Below are positions 12,032-21,376 of a DNA stretch of 64,000 nt, piece by piece; position 1 is the first letter of the stretch; each line of letters opens with the position of its first letter. Source of the stretch: Selaginella moellendorffii. Lineage: Eukaryota; Streptophyta; Lycopodiopsida; Selaginellales; Selaginellaceae. The stretch is taken from contig NW_003314406.1 in assembly GCF_000143415.4 (NCBI RefSeq), forward strand, positions 81,007 to 145,006, written 5' to 3'. The notes beneath the pieces were generated by a model, which searched no databases, was not told the origin of the DNA, and saw only the letters and a list, made by a program, of their open reading frames with translations. The translations under genes were made by a program, and so were the position numbers.

Positions 12032-12603
12032 TTCAGCTGGTGCCTCCGTTGGCAAAGTGGACATGACCGAACAGGCAGCAGGGGCGGTGTAGGGAGGTTC
12101 CAACGGCGCGTAGTCAGACGATTGGGCACACGTTGGAAATGAGGATACGACCGGCTCGGCGGCTGGGGCGGCCTCATGCGGGTCCAATGGCGCCTGGTCA
12201 CCGTCAGTTGGATACGTGGACAAGATTGACTCAGTGGTATGGGCAGCATCAAGTGGAGCGTGGTCAGCTTGCTTGGCGTTGATATGGATAGTAGCCTCCA
12301 CCAGCTCTGATGACTCTTGCAGGCAAGTAGAGTCCACTGGCGGATCCATATGCATGTCCAAATATCTCCCTTCGATTGAGATGGTATCCTCCCGTGCTAC
12401 TAAAAACAAACTCATTAGCACATTGAATCGACTATACTGTATTTACCATCAACTGCTATTGAGGAACTAGGACCGATATCACTTGGGCGCACTGTTGATT
12501 CTGAAGGATTGGACATACGTTTCGACCCTTGCTTGGCACTATCCTTCCTCGACACTAAAGGCTAGAGTTTGTATCTTAATTCAACTGAATAATCTCTACT
12601 TAC

Positions 12604-12618
12604 CATTTCTTCTGCAAC
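12604..12618 (-). other. 15-nt microexon of the fusion gene
   Basis: Between a 57-nt intron (12619-12675) and a 49-nt intron (12555-12603). Using AG at the end of CCTTTAG for the next exon keeps the phase-1 frame open across all three exons, which supports the microexon; skipping it also preserves frame because 15 is a multiple of three. Confidence 0.5.
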
Positions 12619-13242
12619 CTATATGGACAATGTTAGAAATGGTAAAAGGTTAGGAATGGATGTACTATTATTTACCTGATGGTTTGTCTTGTATGACCTT
12701 CCTCCGCTGCTCTTTGGCCACCTCAGGCTGGCCATCGTCGTCATCATCGTCATCGTCGTTATTGTGATCGTCACCATTGTGAGGACCATCCAAGTCCTCT
12801 TCGTCCTCCTCTTCTTCATCCTCCTCTTCTTCGTCCTCCTCTTCTTTGTCCTCCTCTTCGTCCTTCTGCTCTTCCTGCTCATTATCTTTCTCTGGCTCCT
12901 CATCCCCCTCTTGCATTTCTTCCATAGGCTGCTCAGGCTGGATGGCTTGTTTTTCCAGGACCATCTTGGGAAAATCATCTGGCCAAGTCTCCATCTCAAA
13001 ATACAAGATATCCATAGCCTGTTTTAGTGCGTGACCTAGGACCGTATCCTCACCCGACTGTCTTAACATGGTTTCTGCACGTTCTTGCACCCTTCGAAGA
13101 CGACGAGATGAGAAAAACGTGGCCCTGACTTGAAAAGCATCCCTCATCCATTGTACCTCTCCATTGAGATTGGGGAAGGGGAGTCTGCCATAGGAATCTG
13201 AGTCAGAAGGTGGTGACTGGCTCCTTTCACTCAGCCCTTGAT

Positions 13243-13289
13243 CTGTAATGAATGGCATGAGCACACACGCCATAACCGCAAGACATTAC
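13243..13289 (-). repeat. 47-nt intron carrying the palindrome (13252-13273)
   Basis: Minus-strand intron GT to CAG. The palindrome ends 9 nt before the 3' splice site. The intron ends also pair: GTAATG at the 5' end and CATTAC just before the AG, so nearly the whole intron can fold back. Confidence 0.85.
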
Positions 13290-13433
13290 CTATCATCTTT
13301 TCGTTGCCCTTCTTCCTTTTCGAATCAAACGCCTCTGATCCCGACGACTGTCCAACGTGCTTTCGCTTTTTATGACCACTGTCAGTTTGAGCTTGGCTGG
13401 TGCTTGCCTGTTTTGCCTTTGAAGAAGTGTCTC

Positions 13434-13482
13434 CTGCAAGGAATGGCATGAGACCACACGCCATTGCAAATATAATTTGTAC
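13434..13482 (-). repeat. 49-nt intron carrying the palindrome (13443-13464)
   Basis: Intron begins GTACAAATT and ends CCTTGCAG. The palindrome ends 9 nt before the exon, the same spacing as in the neighbouring intron. Flanking exons stay in frame only if it is removed. Confidence 0.85.
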
Positions 13483-13572
13483 CTCCTTTTTTCCTATTGC
13501 TTGTCTGTTTGTCCTTCTTCGACGCGCCACCAGTGCGCTTTTCAGTCCTCGTGTCTGAATATTCACAACGAT

Positions 13573-13610
13573 CTATAATCAAAATGGCGTGAGGCCTCAC
13601 GTGACCTTAC
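13573..13610 (-). repeat. 38-nt intron carrying the palindrome (13584-13605)
   Basis: The palindrome occupies 22 of 38 nt, starting 5 nt after the 5' splice site and ending 11 nt before the 3' splice site. One arm is imperfect. Confidence 0.82.
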
Positions 13611-15044
13611 CTTGTGCAGGTTGTGACCTCGGCCTAACATCAGTAGCTGTTAATGCCGTTTCAGCATCTGGGGGTGGCCACGCTCCTGCATACAGAGCTT
13701 GTGAGATAACATTTAAACTTAAAGTGCGTACTCACCAGGTTCGTAGAGAAGATACTGTTTTTCTTTGGCAACTGTAATTATATGCTCCATTGAAGTCACC
13801 TCTTCAATGGAGTTTGTCACCGCAACACACGGGACACCCTTGAGTAGTGCGGCTCGAAAGAATAGTTCGCCGCAGTTGTACTCGACAACGCATTTGCCCT
13901 TGGAGTCACCCGCTATTGCGTTGAAGACCCAGCTGAGCATTTCCCATGCTGCACCTGGAGCTTTCTTTGGATTCGAAAGCTCCATAGCCGTCTTCAGTTC
14001 CTCAGGCACGGGTAAATTGACCTCCCTCAGATCAATTCGATCGGCTTTGTTGAACGAAGCTGGGAAGTCACTCCAGTCCCACTCTGCTGCAGGACCAATA
14101 ACAAAGGCGACTGTGAAGATGCGGACATTCGTCGGTATCTTCTTCTTAGCCATTATCCCATGGATCTCCCGCATCTCCTTGCCTTTCAACCGAGCCTTCA
14201 CCTCGTTCAAGGCCTTCCAGAACTTGTGATAGGATTCGGAGTCGTAGATCATATAGTGGACTGAAGATTCCACCTCCGCAAGTCCCACCATTAAGTCAAT
14301 GATGGAGCTGACTTCGTCTGCATGAGTGATCTCCTCGTTTGTGAAGTCCATCACACAAAAGATGTTCTTGACCTGCTCATCTCCGCGGGAAACGATGCTC
14401 CTCCACCTTTGATCCTCATCCGAATTCACGTATACCCGGTAAGGTTCTCGATAGGCCTCTGCTGCGGGGTCGAGCTGTTTCTGAAGCCGGCGGTCGACAT
14501 CCCTCTTAATGAAATTTGGATACTGATCCAACTTCTCAGCTTTACTTTTCGTGGCATCCCGCAGCAGATCGATGAACTTGGGGGCCCCCTTCACGTACTC
14601 GTCGATGTCTTCATTTGACAAGTCCAGCTCTTCCATCATCTCTTGCGTGGTGTCGATGCTCACCCTCGCCACGGCCACTTGCTCGAAGATCCAATCCTTC
14701 AATAGCGCACGAGCTCTCAGAGTCGTGCACAAGTCCTCGTATGTCACAATATGGCCGGGAGTCATTTTGGTCTTGTTGAAGACTACCTCACCACGTAGAA
14801 GAGCATTAGCCACTGTCAGAAGGTCGTCGTCGTCTAGAGACCGCGAGAAACGCAAGGCGTTGAGCTTCAAATCATTGGGCTTCCGGCCGCCCTCCACACC
14901 CATTGAGTTTAGCAACTCCCCGTCATGGTACCTCCTCAGCACATCTACCCATTTGTCAAAAACAACTTTTGTCGCGAGTAGAATGTTATGGATGCTGAGT
15001 GTGTCATTGACCCCCAGTGTTTTCGAGAGAAGACTCGAGAATTC

Positions 15045-15098
15045 CTGCAATGGAAATGGCGTGAGGCCACATGCTATGCCACATGCAACGAGGCTTAC
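15045..15098 (-). repeat. 54-nt intron carrying the palindrome (15056-15077), stop-free and 3n long
   Basis: Lies inside the long ParB-like open frame. Because it is 54 nt and has no stop, unspliced RNA still reads through, adding 18 residues that include ACGLTPFP. GTAAG donor and TTGCAG acceptor support it as an intron. The right-hand end is also the left breakpoint of the 3.1-kb duplication (15,085). Confidence 0.75.
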
Positions 15099-16277
15099 CT
15101 GCCAGGCACTAGTTCCTAGTGCACGTCCTTGTCCTGGTTTTTGTGGCTTCTTCAGTTGAACCCAGAGCTTCCGTGTTCGTGCCAATGTCTCGTGCAGACC
15201 CGATTTGTAGCACGTTTCTTGCTTGACATTCTGCGCGTGGGAGATGTATATGATAGATCGGAGGGGCGAGTTGCCTTTTATCAGGCGGACAACTCTTGTC
15301 TTGAAGACTTTCTTCACCTCCTCGCCCACCATAATATCCACAACTATCTGTTGCATCGCCAAGCTAGAATGCTGCCCGGAGACGGTATAGAACCGGATGT
15401 TCTGATCGTCCAACACCTTCCTATTGATCAAGTCTGGAAACCTCGTCTCGCCCTTCATTGTTCGGTAGTAGGGGATCACGTCTGCGATGTCGGGTGTTAC
15501 TGGACTTGCCAGCATCTTCTGCTTCAATTTCTCCACCCACTCATCAGATACTAGCCTGTGGTTGTATTTGCTTTGGATCTCGATACGGCTCACGTCGATT
15601 GTATATACTTTGTTGGAATAGTAATAAGTACTATTATCTGCGACGATTTTTGCTGCCTCTTCTTGCTCTTTCTGCTCTTTGCGGCTCTTCTTTTTGGTGG
15701 GTGTAGTGTTCGAACCCGAGGCAATGGCATCACCGAGTAGCTTCTTTTTTGGAGCAGCAGAGTCGGACATCGGCTTGAGCTTGACCACCCTTTTCTGCTT
15801 CGGGGTAGTTTCCAGATCGACCCCCTTCCCCTTCGCTTCGCAAACTGGAGGCACTCTCAACGGCTCAATGTTGGAATATAGTTTTTGAACATCGCTGTAG
15901 GTGAGGTCCGTGGATTCCATGTGATCTTCATAGACCCGCAGCGTCTTTGAAATTGTGGGCCTCCTGGACAACCTCTCCCTAGCTCCCTCTAGGAATTCCT
16001 CATAGCCGCTGCCCCCCTCCGGGAAGCCGCTAGGATGTGCAAGGTGGATCTTGAAGGCGGACGCTGTCTCTACCACAAGTGCCAGTTCATATTCTTGCAT
16101 GGAACTGCATGGAGTGTCTGTCACTTGGATGAGGATCCCCATGCATTCTTTTCTCCCACCATCTGTGTTTTACAGCATCAGATCCTCGCCTTCCATCCCG
16201 AAAGTCCAACTGGTGAGCTCCTCCCCCTTCTCTGCATCCACATTGATAGTGGCTGGAAGAAGAACGCAATTCCTCGC

Positions 16278-16358
16278 CTGTTCAGAAATGCACAACAATT
16301 AGAGCTGACAGATGAAAAGCTAGCAGCTGGAAATAATGTGAGGCCACACGCCATTCAC
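16278..16358 (-). repeat. 81-nt intron carrying the palindrome (16333-16354)
   Basis: The palindrome begins 4 nt after the GT donor. A TTCCAG 6 nt after it would give a 32-nt intron, but joining at the more distal CTGAACAG (81 nt) keeps the frame of the ParB-like exon, so that is the model used. Confidence 0.6.
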
Positions 16359-16387
16359 CACTGCATCAGATGTCTTGAGGTTGCATC

Positions 16388-16421
16388 CTAAGATGGCGTG
16401 AGGCTACACGCCATCTGTAAC
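16388..16421 (-). repeat. 34-nt intron carrying the palindrome (16393-16414)
   Basis: GTTACAG, then the 22-bp palindrome, then CTTAG: essentially a palindrome with splice sites. It is near the lower size limit known for spliceosomal introns. A second copy at 19567-19600 is identical in layout. Confidence 0.7.
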
Positions 16422-16465
16422 CGGACTGCACTCGAGAGCCCAATCGGTGCATGCCAATGTTGCTA

Positions 16466-16516
16466 CTGAATGGCATGTGGCCTCATGCCATTTTCTACTT
16501 GGTCTAAAAGACTTAC
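16466..16516 (-). repeat. 51-nt intron carrying the palindrome (16470-16491)
   Basis: GTAAGT donor; the palindrome ends only 4 nt before the exon (TCAG). The duplicate copy lies at 19645-19695. Confidence 0.75.
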
Positions 16517-16599
16517 CATTTGAAGCCGAATGGAGGCCGTGACAATCGAGGCCGGACTCGCTGGCGAATGTGCACTGTGTGTGCAGCGGATCGTAGCAG

Positions 16600-17470
16600 C
16601 AAGGCTACTCTGCCACTTACAGTTGGAGAGTGGTGCTGAAATCTCCCGGGACGCCAAGTGGGCTGCGTGTGGGTGGCGGAGTGGGCGGCGGAGTTGGCGG
16701 CGAAGTTACAAACTGGGTGTGTCTTGAAGTGGACGCCGATGCACACGAGCGCGATGCGAGTGCGAGTGTGATGCAAGCGCGAGTGGACGCCGATGCACAC
16801 GAGAAACCTATAGAGAAGTGAGCGCGATGCAAGCGGGAGCGCGATGCGAGCGGGAGCGCGAGTGTGATGCGAGCGCGAGCGCGAGTGTGATGCGAGCGCA
16901 AGCGCGAGTGTGATGCGAGCGCGAGCGCGAGTGTGATGCGAGCGCGAGCGCGAGTACAAAGCAAAATGCAAAACCTAACCTCACACGCGCGAAATGTCAC
17001 AACGGTTGGTAATCCCGCCACATCATCATTCCTCGGACTTGGGCGCCAGCATTAATTTCTGGATTGCCGCGCGCATGCAAGCACGCAAAATCCAAAAGAA
17101 ATCCGCAACGTCATCATTCCTCGGACTGCATGCACGCGAAATCCAAAAGAAAGATCATGATTGGGATATCATTTAATACCCTCGCTATATTTATACCATG
17201 CATGATTGGATATTCCAAAGCATCTTGTATTTCCAAAAATGGCAGATGTTCAGCTAAATAAAGAAATTCTATCTGTTTCTATTTTTCTCTCAAATCAATA
17301 TTATAGCGTGTGGGCTCATGCAATTTTGAACCAAGGAAACCCAAAAAACGTTGGACCTAAAATATTTTGAAAAAACCCAAAAAACCCTAAACATTTTAAA
17401 CCCAAAAATCCAGGCGTCCTGTGGCGTTATTCCTTGAATGGCGTGTGGGCGCATGCCATTTTTAGGGCCA
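16600..17470. other. Upstream region of the fusion gene with GC-rich (GCGAGCGCGAGT) repeats
   Basis: 16,730-16,960 is made of short degenerate repeats of GCGAGCGCGAGTGTGATGCG type. On the minus strand they encode the Ser-Arg-Ser-His/Thr-Arg N-terminus of the fusion gene. 16,970-17,280 beyond the start codon is the likely promoter region, with TATATTTATA at 17,187-17,196. No other gene is visible. Confidence 0.5.
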
Positions 17471-17697
17471 AATGCTGAATGGAGAAAAATTCCTTTTCAG
17501 TGCAAATGCTGCAAGAGGCAGATGCCGAGCACAAAGGACTGTAACTACCTCACATGACACAGATAAACTTTTCTCTATTTGGCAAAGATAAACTTTATAG
17601 CGTGTGGGCTCATGCAATTTTGAACCCAAAAAATGCACCAAAAAATTCTCGGCGTCATCTAGTGTTATCTCTTGAATGGCGTGGGGCCGCATGCCAT
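17304..17697. repeat. Two paired-palindrome modules
   Basis: Each module starts with the variant TAGCGTGTGGGCTCATGCAAT followed by TTTGAACC, and closes 60-110 bp later with a full palindrome after TTGAATGGCG or CTTGAATGGC. Palindromes at 17304, 17438, 17598 and 17676. The modules recur at 20414-20807 (duplication) and once more, diverged, at 21644-21739. No reading frame is supported; this is intergenic. Confidence 0.8.
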
Positions 17698-18266
17698 TTT
17701 CAGGGGCACATAGGAGTATATTCCTAGGATATTCTGACACGCGCGAGATTTTTTTGAGTTTTCTGGAGATCCAACCGTTAGATCGCAACTAGATTTTACA
17801 GAATGGTATACAATGTCTTTCTTGATGACCCTGCAAAGAAGCATCTCGATCGGACACCACATGAGACCACACGAGCCTTACAATGTTTCAGGGGCATTTG
17901 CCATAGATCCAACCGTTATTTTGCTCCAAGATTTTACAGTTTGGTGTGCATTGACCTTTCCATCGAAACTGCAAAGGGACATCATAATCAGATGCGGGAT
18001 CACAAGAAACTAACTTCACTAACTCTGGTTTCACCAAGATCTACGTAAGGAGTTATGAAATGAAAGGACCCTCTCTATTGAAATGTGTTTATGGTCCTAG
18101 GGGCATTGTGAAATATCAAAGGATTTTGCATCAAGTTCTGTATTTGCATGTTTATCAAGCTACTGAATTGCTAAACCCTAAACCCTAAACCCTAAACATG
18201 TGGCAAATGCTGCGTGAAGAAAGATGCCCTTTCTGGGCAAATGCTGTAAGAGGCAGATGCCGAGCA
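17503..18266. repeat. Recurrent AGAGGCAGATGCCGAGCA motif
   Basis: GCAAATGCTG, then AAGAGGCAGATGCCGAGCA, occurs near 17,500-17,531 and again at 18,238-18,266, with duplicate copies near 20,612-20,641 and 21,348-21,376. The second and fourth mark the ends of the tandem duplication, so this short repeat may have mediated unequal exchange. Confidence 0.7.
18171..18197. repeat. Telomere-like (CCCTAAA)n, copy 1
   Basis: Nearly four units of the plant telomere heptamer in tandem, just before the end of duplication unit 1. Too short to be a functional telomere. Confidence 0.9.
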
Positions 18267-20081
18267 ACGAGGCTTACCTGCCAGGCGCTAGTTGCTAGTG
18301 CACGTCCTTGTCCTGGTTTTTGTGGCTTCTTCAGTTGAACCCAGAGCTTCCGTGTTCGTGCCAATGTCTCGTGCAAACCTGATTTGTAGCACGTTTCTTG
18401 CTTGACATTCTGCGCGTGGGAGATGTATATGATAGATCGGAGGGGCGAGTTGCCTTTTATCAGGCGGACAACTCTTGTCTTGAAGACTTTCTTCACCTCC
18501 TCGCCCACCATAATATCCACAACTATCTGTTGCATCGCCAAGCTAGAATGCTGCCCGGAGACGGCATAGAACCGGATGTTCTGATCGTCCAACACCTTCC
18601 TATTGATCAAGTCTGGAAACCTCGTCTCGCCCTTCATTGTTCGGTAGTAGGGGATCACGTCTGCGATGTCGGGTGTTACTGGACTTGCCAGCATCTTCTG
18701 CTTCAGTTTCTCCACCCACTCATCAGATACTAGCCTGTGGTTGTATTTGCTTTGGATGTCGATACGGCTCACGTCGATTGTATATACTTTGTTGGAATAG
18801 TAACAAGTACTATTATCTGCGACGATTTTTGCTGCCTCTTCTTGCTCTTTCTGCTCTTTGCGGCTCTTCTTTTTGGTGGGTGTAGTGTTCGAACCCGAGG
18901 CAATGGCATCACCGAGTAGCTTCTTTTTTGGAGCAGCAGAGTCGGACGTCGGCTTGAGCTTGACCACCCTTTTCTGCTTCGGGGTAGTTTCCAGATCGAC
19001 CCCCTTCCCCTTCGCTTCGCAAACTGGAGGCACTCTCAACGGCTCAATGTTGGAATATAGTTTTTGAACATCGCCGTAGGTGAGGTCCGTGGATTCCATG
19101 TGATCTTCATAGACCCGCAGCGTCTTTGAAATTGTGGGCCTCCTGGACAACCTCTCCCTAGCTCCCTCTAGGAATTCCTCATAGCCGCTGCCCCCCTCCG
19201 GGAAGCCGCTAGGATGTGCAAGGTGGATCTTGAAGGCGGACGCTGTCTCTACCACAAGTGCCAGTCCATATTCTTGCATGGAACTGCATGGAGTGTCTGT
19301 CACTTGGATGAGGATCCCCATGCATTCTTTTCTCCCACCATCTGTGTTGTACAGCATCAGATCCTCGCCTTCCATCCCGAAAGTCCAACTGGTGAGCTTC
19401 TCCCCCTTCTCTGCATCCACATTGACAGTGGCTGGAACAAGAACGCAATTCCTCGCCTGTTCAGAAATGCACAACAATTAGAGCTGATAGATGAAAAGCT
19501 AGCAGCTGGAAATAACGTGAGGCCACACACCATTCACCACTGCATCAGATGTCTTGAGGCTGCATCCTAAGATGGCGTGAGGCTACACGCCATCTGTAAC
19601 TGGACTGCACTCGAGAGCCCAATCGGTGCATGCCAATGTTGCTACTGAATGGCATGTGGCCTCATGCCATTTTCTACTTGGCCTAAAAGACTTACCATTT
19701 GAAGCCGAATGGAGGCCATGACAATCGAGGCCAGACTCGCTGGCGAATGTGCACTGTGTGTGCAGCGGATCGTAGCAGCAAGGCTACTCTGCCACTTACA
19801 ATTGGAGAGTGGCGCTGAAATCTCCCGGGACGCCAAGTGGGCTGCATGTGGGTGGCGGAGTTGGCGGCGAAGTTACAAACTGGGTGTGTCTTGAAGTGGA
19901 CGCCGATGCACACGAGCGCGATGCGAGCGCGAGTGTGATGCAAGCGCGAGTGGACGCCGATGCACACGAGAAACCTGTAGAGAAGGTAGATGAGCGCGAA
20001 TGTGAGCGTGATCGCGAGTGGGAGCGCGATGCGAGTGCGAGTGTGATGCGAGCGCAAGCGCGAGTACGAAGCAAAATGCAA
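18185..20081 (-). pseudogene. Truncated duplicate of the ParB-like fusion gene (5' half only)
   Basis: Copies the first four coding exons of the gene at 10,914-16,971 (20081-19696, 19644-19601, 19566-19538, 19456-18278). Its introns carry the same palindromes. The Tyr codon at 19349-19351 is intact where the first copy has TAA. At the duplication breakpoint (about 18,264) the frame leaves the gene and runs into unrelated sequence, stopping at 18,185. It therefore keeps the Lys-rich linker and the VSGQHSSLAMQQ ParB-like segment but lacks everything after the intron at 15.05 kb, including the phosphatase-like domain. Confidence 0.75.
19512..19670. repeat. Palindromes in introns of the duplicate gene (19512, 19572, 19649)
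   Basis: Duplicated versions of the copies at 16333, 16393 and 16470, in introns at 19457-19537, 19567-19600 and 19645-19695. One copy has a substitution in an arm (CACACACCAT). Confidence 0.85.
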
Positions 20082-20413
20082 AACCTAACCTCACACGCGC
20101 AAAATGTCACAACGGTTGGTAATCCCGCCATGTCATCATTCCTCGGTCTTGGGCGCCAGCATTAATTTCTGGATTGCCGCGCGCATGCAAGCACGCAAAA
20201 TCCAAAAGAAATCCGCAACGTCATCATTCCTCGGACTGCATGCACGCGAAATCCAAAAGAAAGATCATGATTGGGATATCATTTAATACCCTCGCTATAT
20301 TTATACCATGCATGATTGGATATTCCAAAGCATCTTGTATTTCCAAAAATGGCAGATGTTCAGCTAAATAAAGAAATTCTATCTGTTTCTATTTTTCTCT
20401 CAAATCAATATTA

Positions 20414-20807
20414 TAGCATGTGGGCTCATGCAATTTTGAACCAAAGAAACCCAAAAAACGTTGGACCCAAAATATTTTGAAAAAACCCAAAAAACCCTAA
20501 ACATTTTAAACCCAAAAATCCAGGTGTCCTGTGGCGTTATTCCTTGAATGGCGTGTGGGCGCATGCCATTTTCAGGGCCAAATGCTGAATGGAGAAAAAT
20601 TTCTTTTCAGTGCAAATGCTGCAAGAGGCAGATGCCGAGCACAAAGGACTGTAACTACCTCACATGACACAGATAAACTTTTCTCTATTTGGCAAAGATA
20701 AACTTTATAGCGTGTGGGCTCATGCAATTTTGAACCCAAAAAATGCACCAAAAAATTCTCGGTGTCATCTGGTGTTATCTCTTGAATGGCGTGGGGCCGC
20801 ATGCCAT
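20414..20807. repeat. Duplicated paired-palindrome modules
   Basis: Counterparts of the modules at 17304-17697, with palindromes at 20414, 20548, 20708 and 20786. Confidence 0.85.
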
Positions 20808-21280
20808 TTTCAGGGGCACATAGGAGTATATTCCTAGGATATTCTGACACGCGCGAGATTTTTTTGAGTTTTCTGGAGATCCAACCGTTAGATCGCAACT
20901 AGATTTTACAGAATGGTATACAATGTCTTTCTTGATGACCCTGCAAAGAAGCATCTCGATCGGACACCACATGAGACCACACGAGCCTTACAATGTTTCA
21001 GGGGCATTTGCCATAGATCCAACCGTTATTTTGCTCCAAGATTTTACAGTTTGGTGTGCATTGACCTTTCCATCGAAACTGCAAAGGGACATCACAATCA
21101 GATGCGGGATCACAAGAAACTAACTTCACTAACTCTGGTTTCACCAAGATCTACGTAAGGAGTTATGAAATGAAAGGACCCTCTCTATTGAAATGTGTTT
21201 ATGGTCCTAGGGGCATTGTGACATATCAAAGGATTTCGCATCAAGTTCTGTATTTGCATGTTTATCAAGCTACTGAATTG

Positions 21281-21307
21281 CTAAACCCTAAACCCTAAAC
21301 CCTAAAC
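21281..21307. repeat. Telomere-like (CCCTAAA)n, copy 2
   Basis: The same interstitial heptamer run in duplication unit 2, identical in layout to the copy at 18,171. Confidence 0.9.
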
Positions 21308-21376
21308 ATGTGGCAAATGCTGCGTGAAGAAAGATGCCCTTTCTGGGCAAATGCCGTAAGAGGCAGATGCCGAGCA

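Larger units (their letters stand above)
10914..16971 (-). pseudogene. Twelve-intron fusion gene: ParB/Srx-like N-half, acidic linker, FCP1/SCP-like phosphatase C-end
   Basis: Exons on the minus strand are 16971-16517, 16465-16422, 16387-16359, 16277-15099, 15044-13736, 13697-13611, 13572-13483, 13433-13290, 13242-12676, a 15-nt microexon 12618-12604, 12554-12447, 12399-11824 and 11776-10914. They sum to 5,466 nt, a multiple of three (about 1,821 aa), with eight consecutive phase-1 introns. Order: Arg/Ser/His-rich N-terminus; Lys-rich linker; a ParB/Srx-like segment with YTIDVSRIEIQSKYNHR and VSGQHSSLAMQQI; a long unknown domain ending CGELFFRAALLKGVPCVAVTN, faintly methyltransferase-like; a Glu/Asp-rich stretch; MAC-HTPS tandem repeats; then an FCP1-type HAD domain with CIIFDLNGVL, LGVWTSMM and ILIIDDSP. 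The usual second Asp of DxDG is Asn here, so phosphatase activity is doubtful. A TAA at 16170-16172 breaks this copy; the duplicate has Tyr there. A start downstream of it (Met at 16142) would avoid the stop. Probably mobile-element cargo. Confidence 0.62.
15085..18266. repeat. Tandem segmental duplication, unit 1
   Basis: About 3.18 kb nearly identical to 18264-21376. The unit runs from inside the palindrome-bearing intron at 15.09 kb, through the 5' half of the fusion gene and its upstream region, to GATGCCGAGCA. The two copies meet over a few shared bases (GCA). Unit 1 is about 70 bp longer, from the Arg/Ser/His repeat region near 16.7-16.95 kb. Confidence 0.95.
18264..21376. repeat. Tandem segmental duplication, unit 2
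   Basis: Second copy, about 3.11 kb, offset 3,179 bp at its left end and 3,110 bp at its right end relative to unit 1. Differences are scattered single substitutions plus the shortened Arg/Ser/His repeat. It ends at GCCGAGCA (21376), after which unique sequence begins. Confidence 0.95.

Noticed and set aside
12689-13027. Plus-strand Leu/Val/Phe-rich frame looking like a membrane protein
   Set aside because: It is the antisense of the Glu/Asp-rich exon of the fusion gene; hydrophobicity is a by-product of GAA/GAT-rich coding on the other strand.
13719-16142. Uninterrupted 807-codon protein as the true gene
   Set aside because: It reads through a 54-nt intron with canonical splice sites and a palindrome, and the duplicate shows coding continues upstream of its first Met. 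The spliced 13-exon model sums to a multiple of three.
16617-17021. Alternative Arg/Ala/Leu/Thr-repeat frames upstream of the fusion gene
   Set aside because: Frame shadows of the GCGAGCGCGAGT repeats. Only the frame running through 16971-16517 joins to the next exons in phase.
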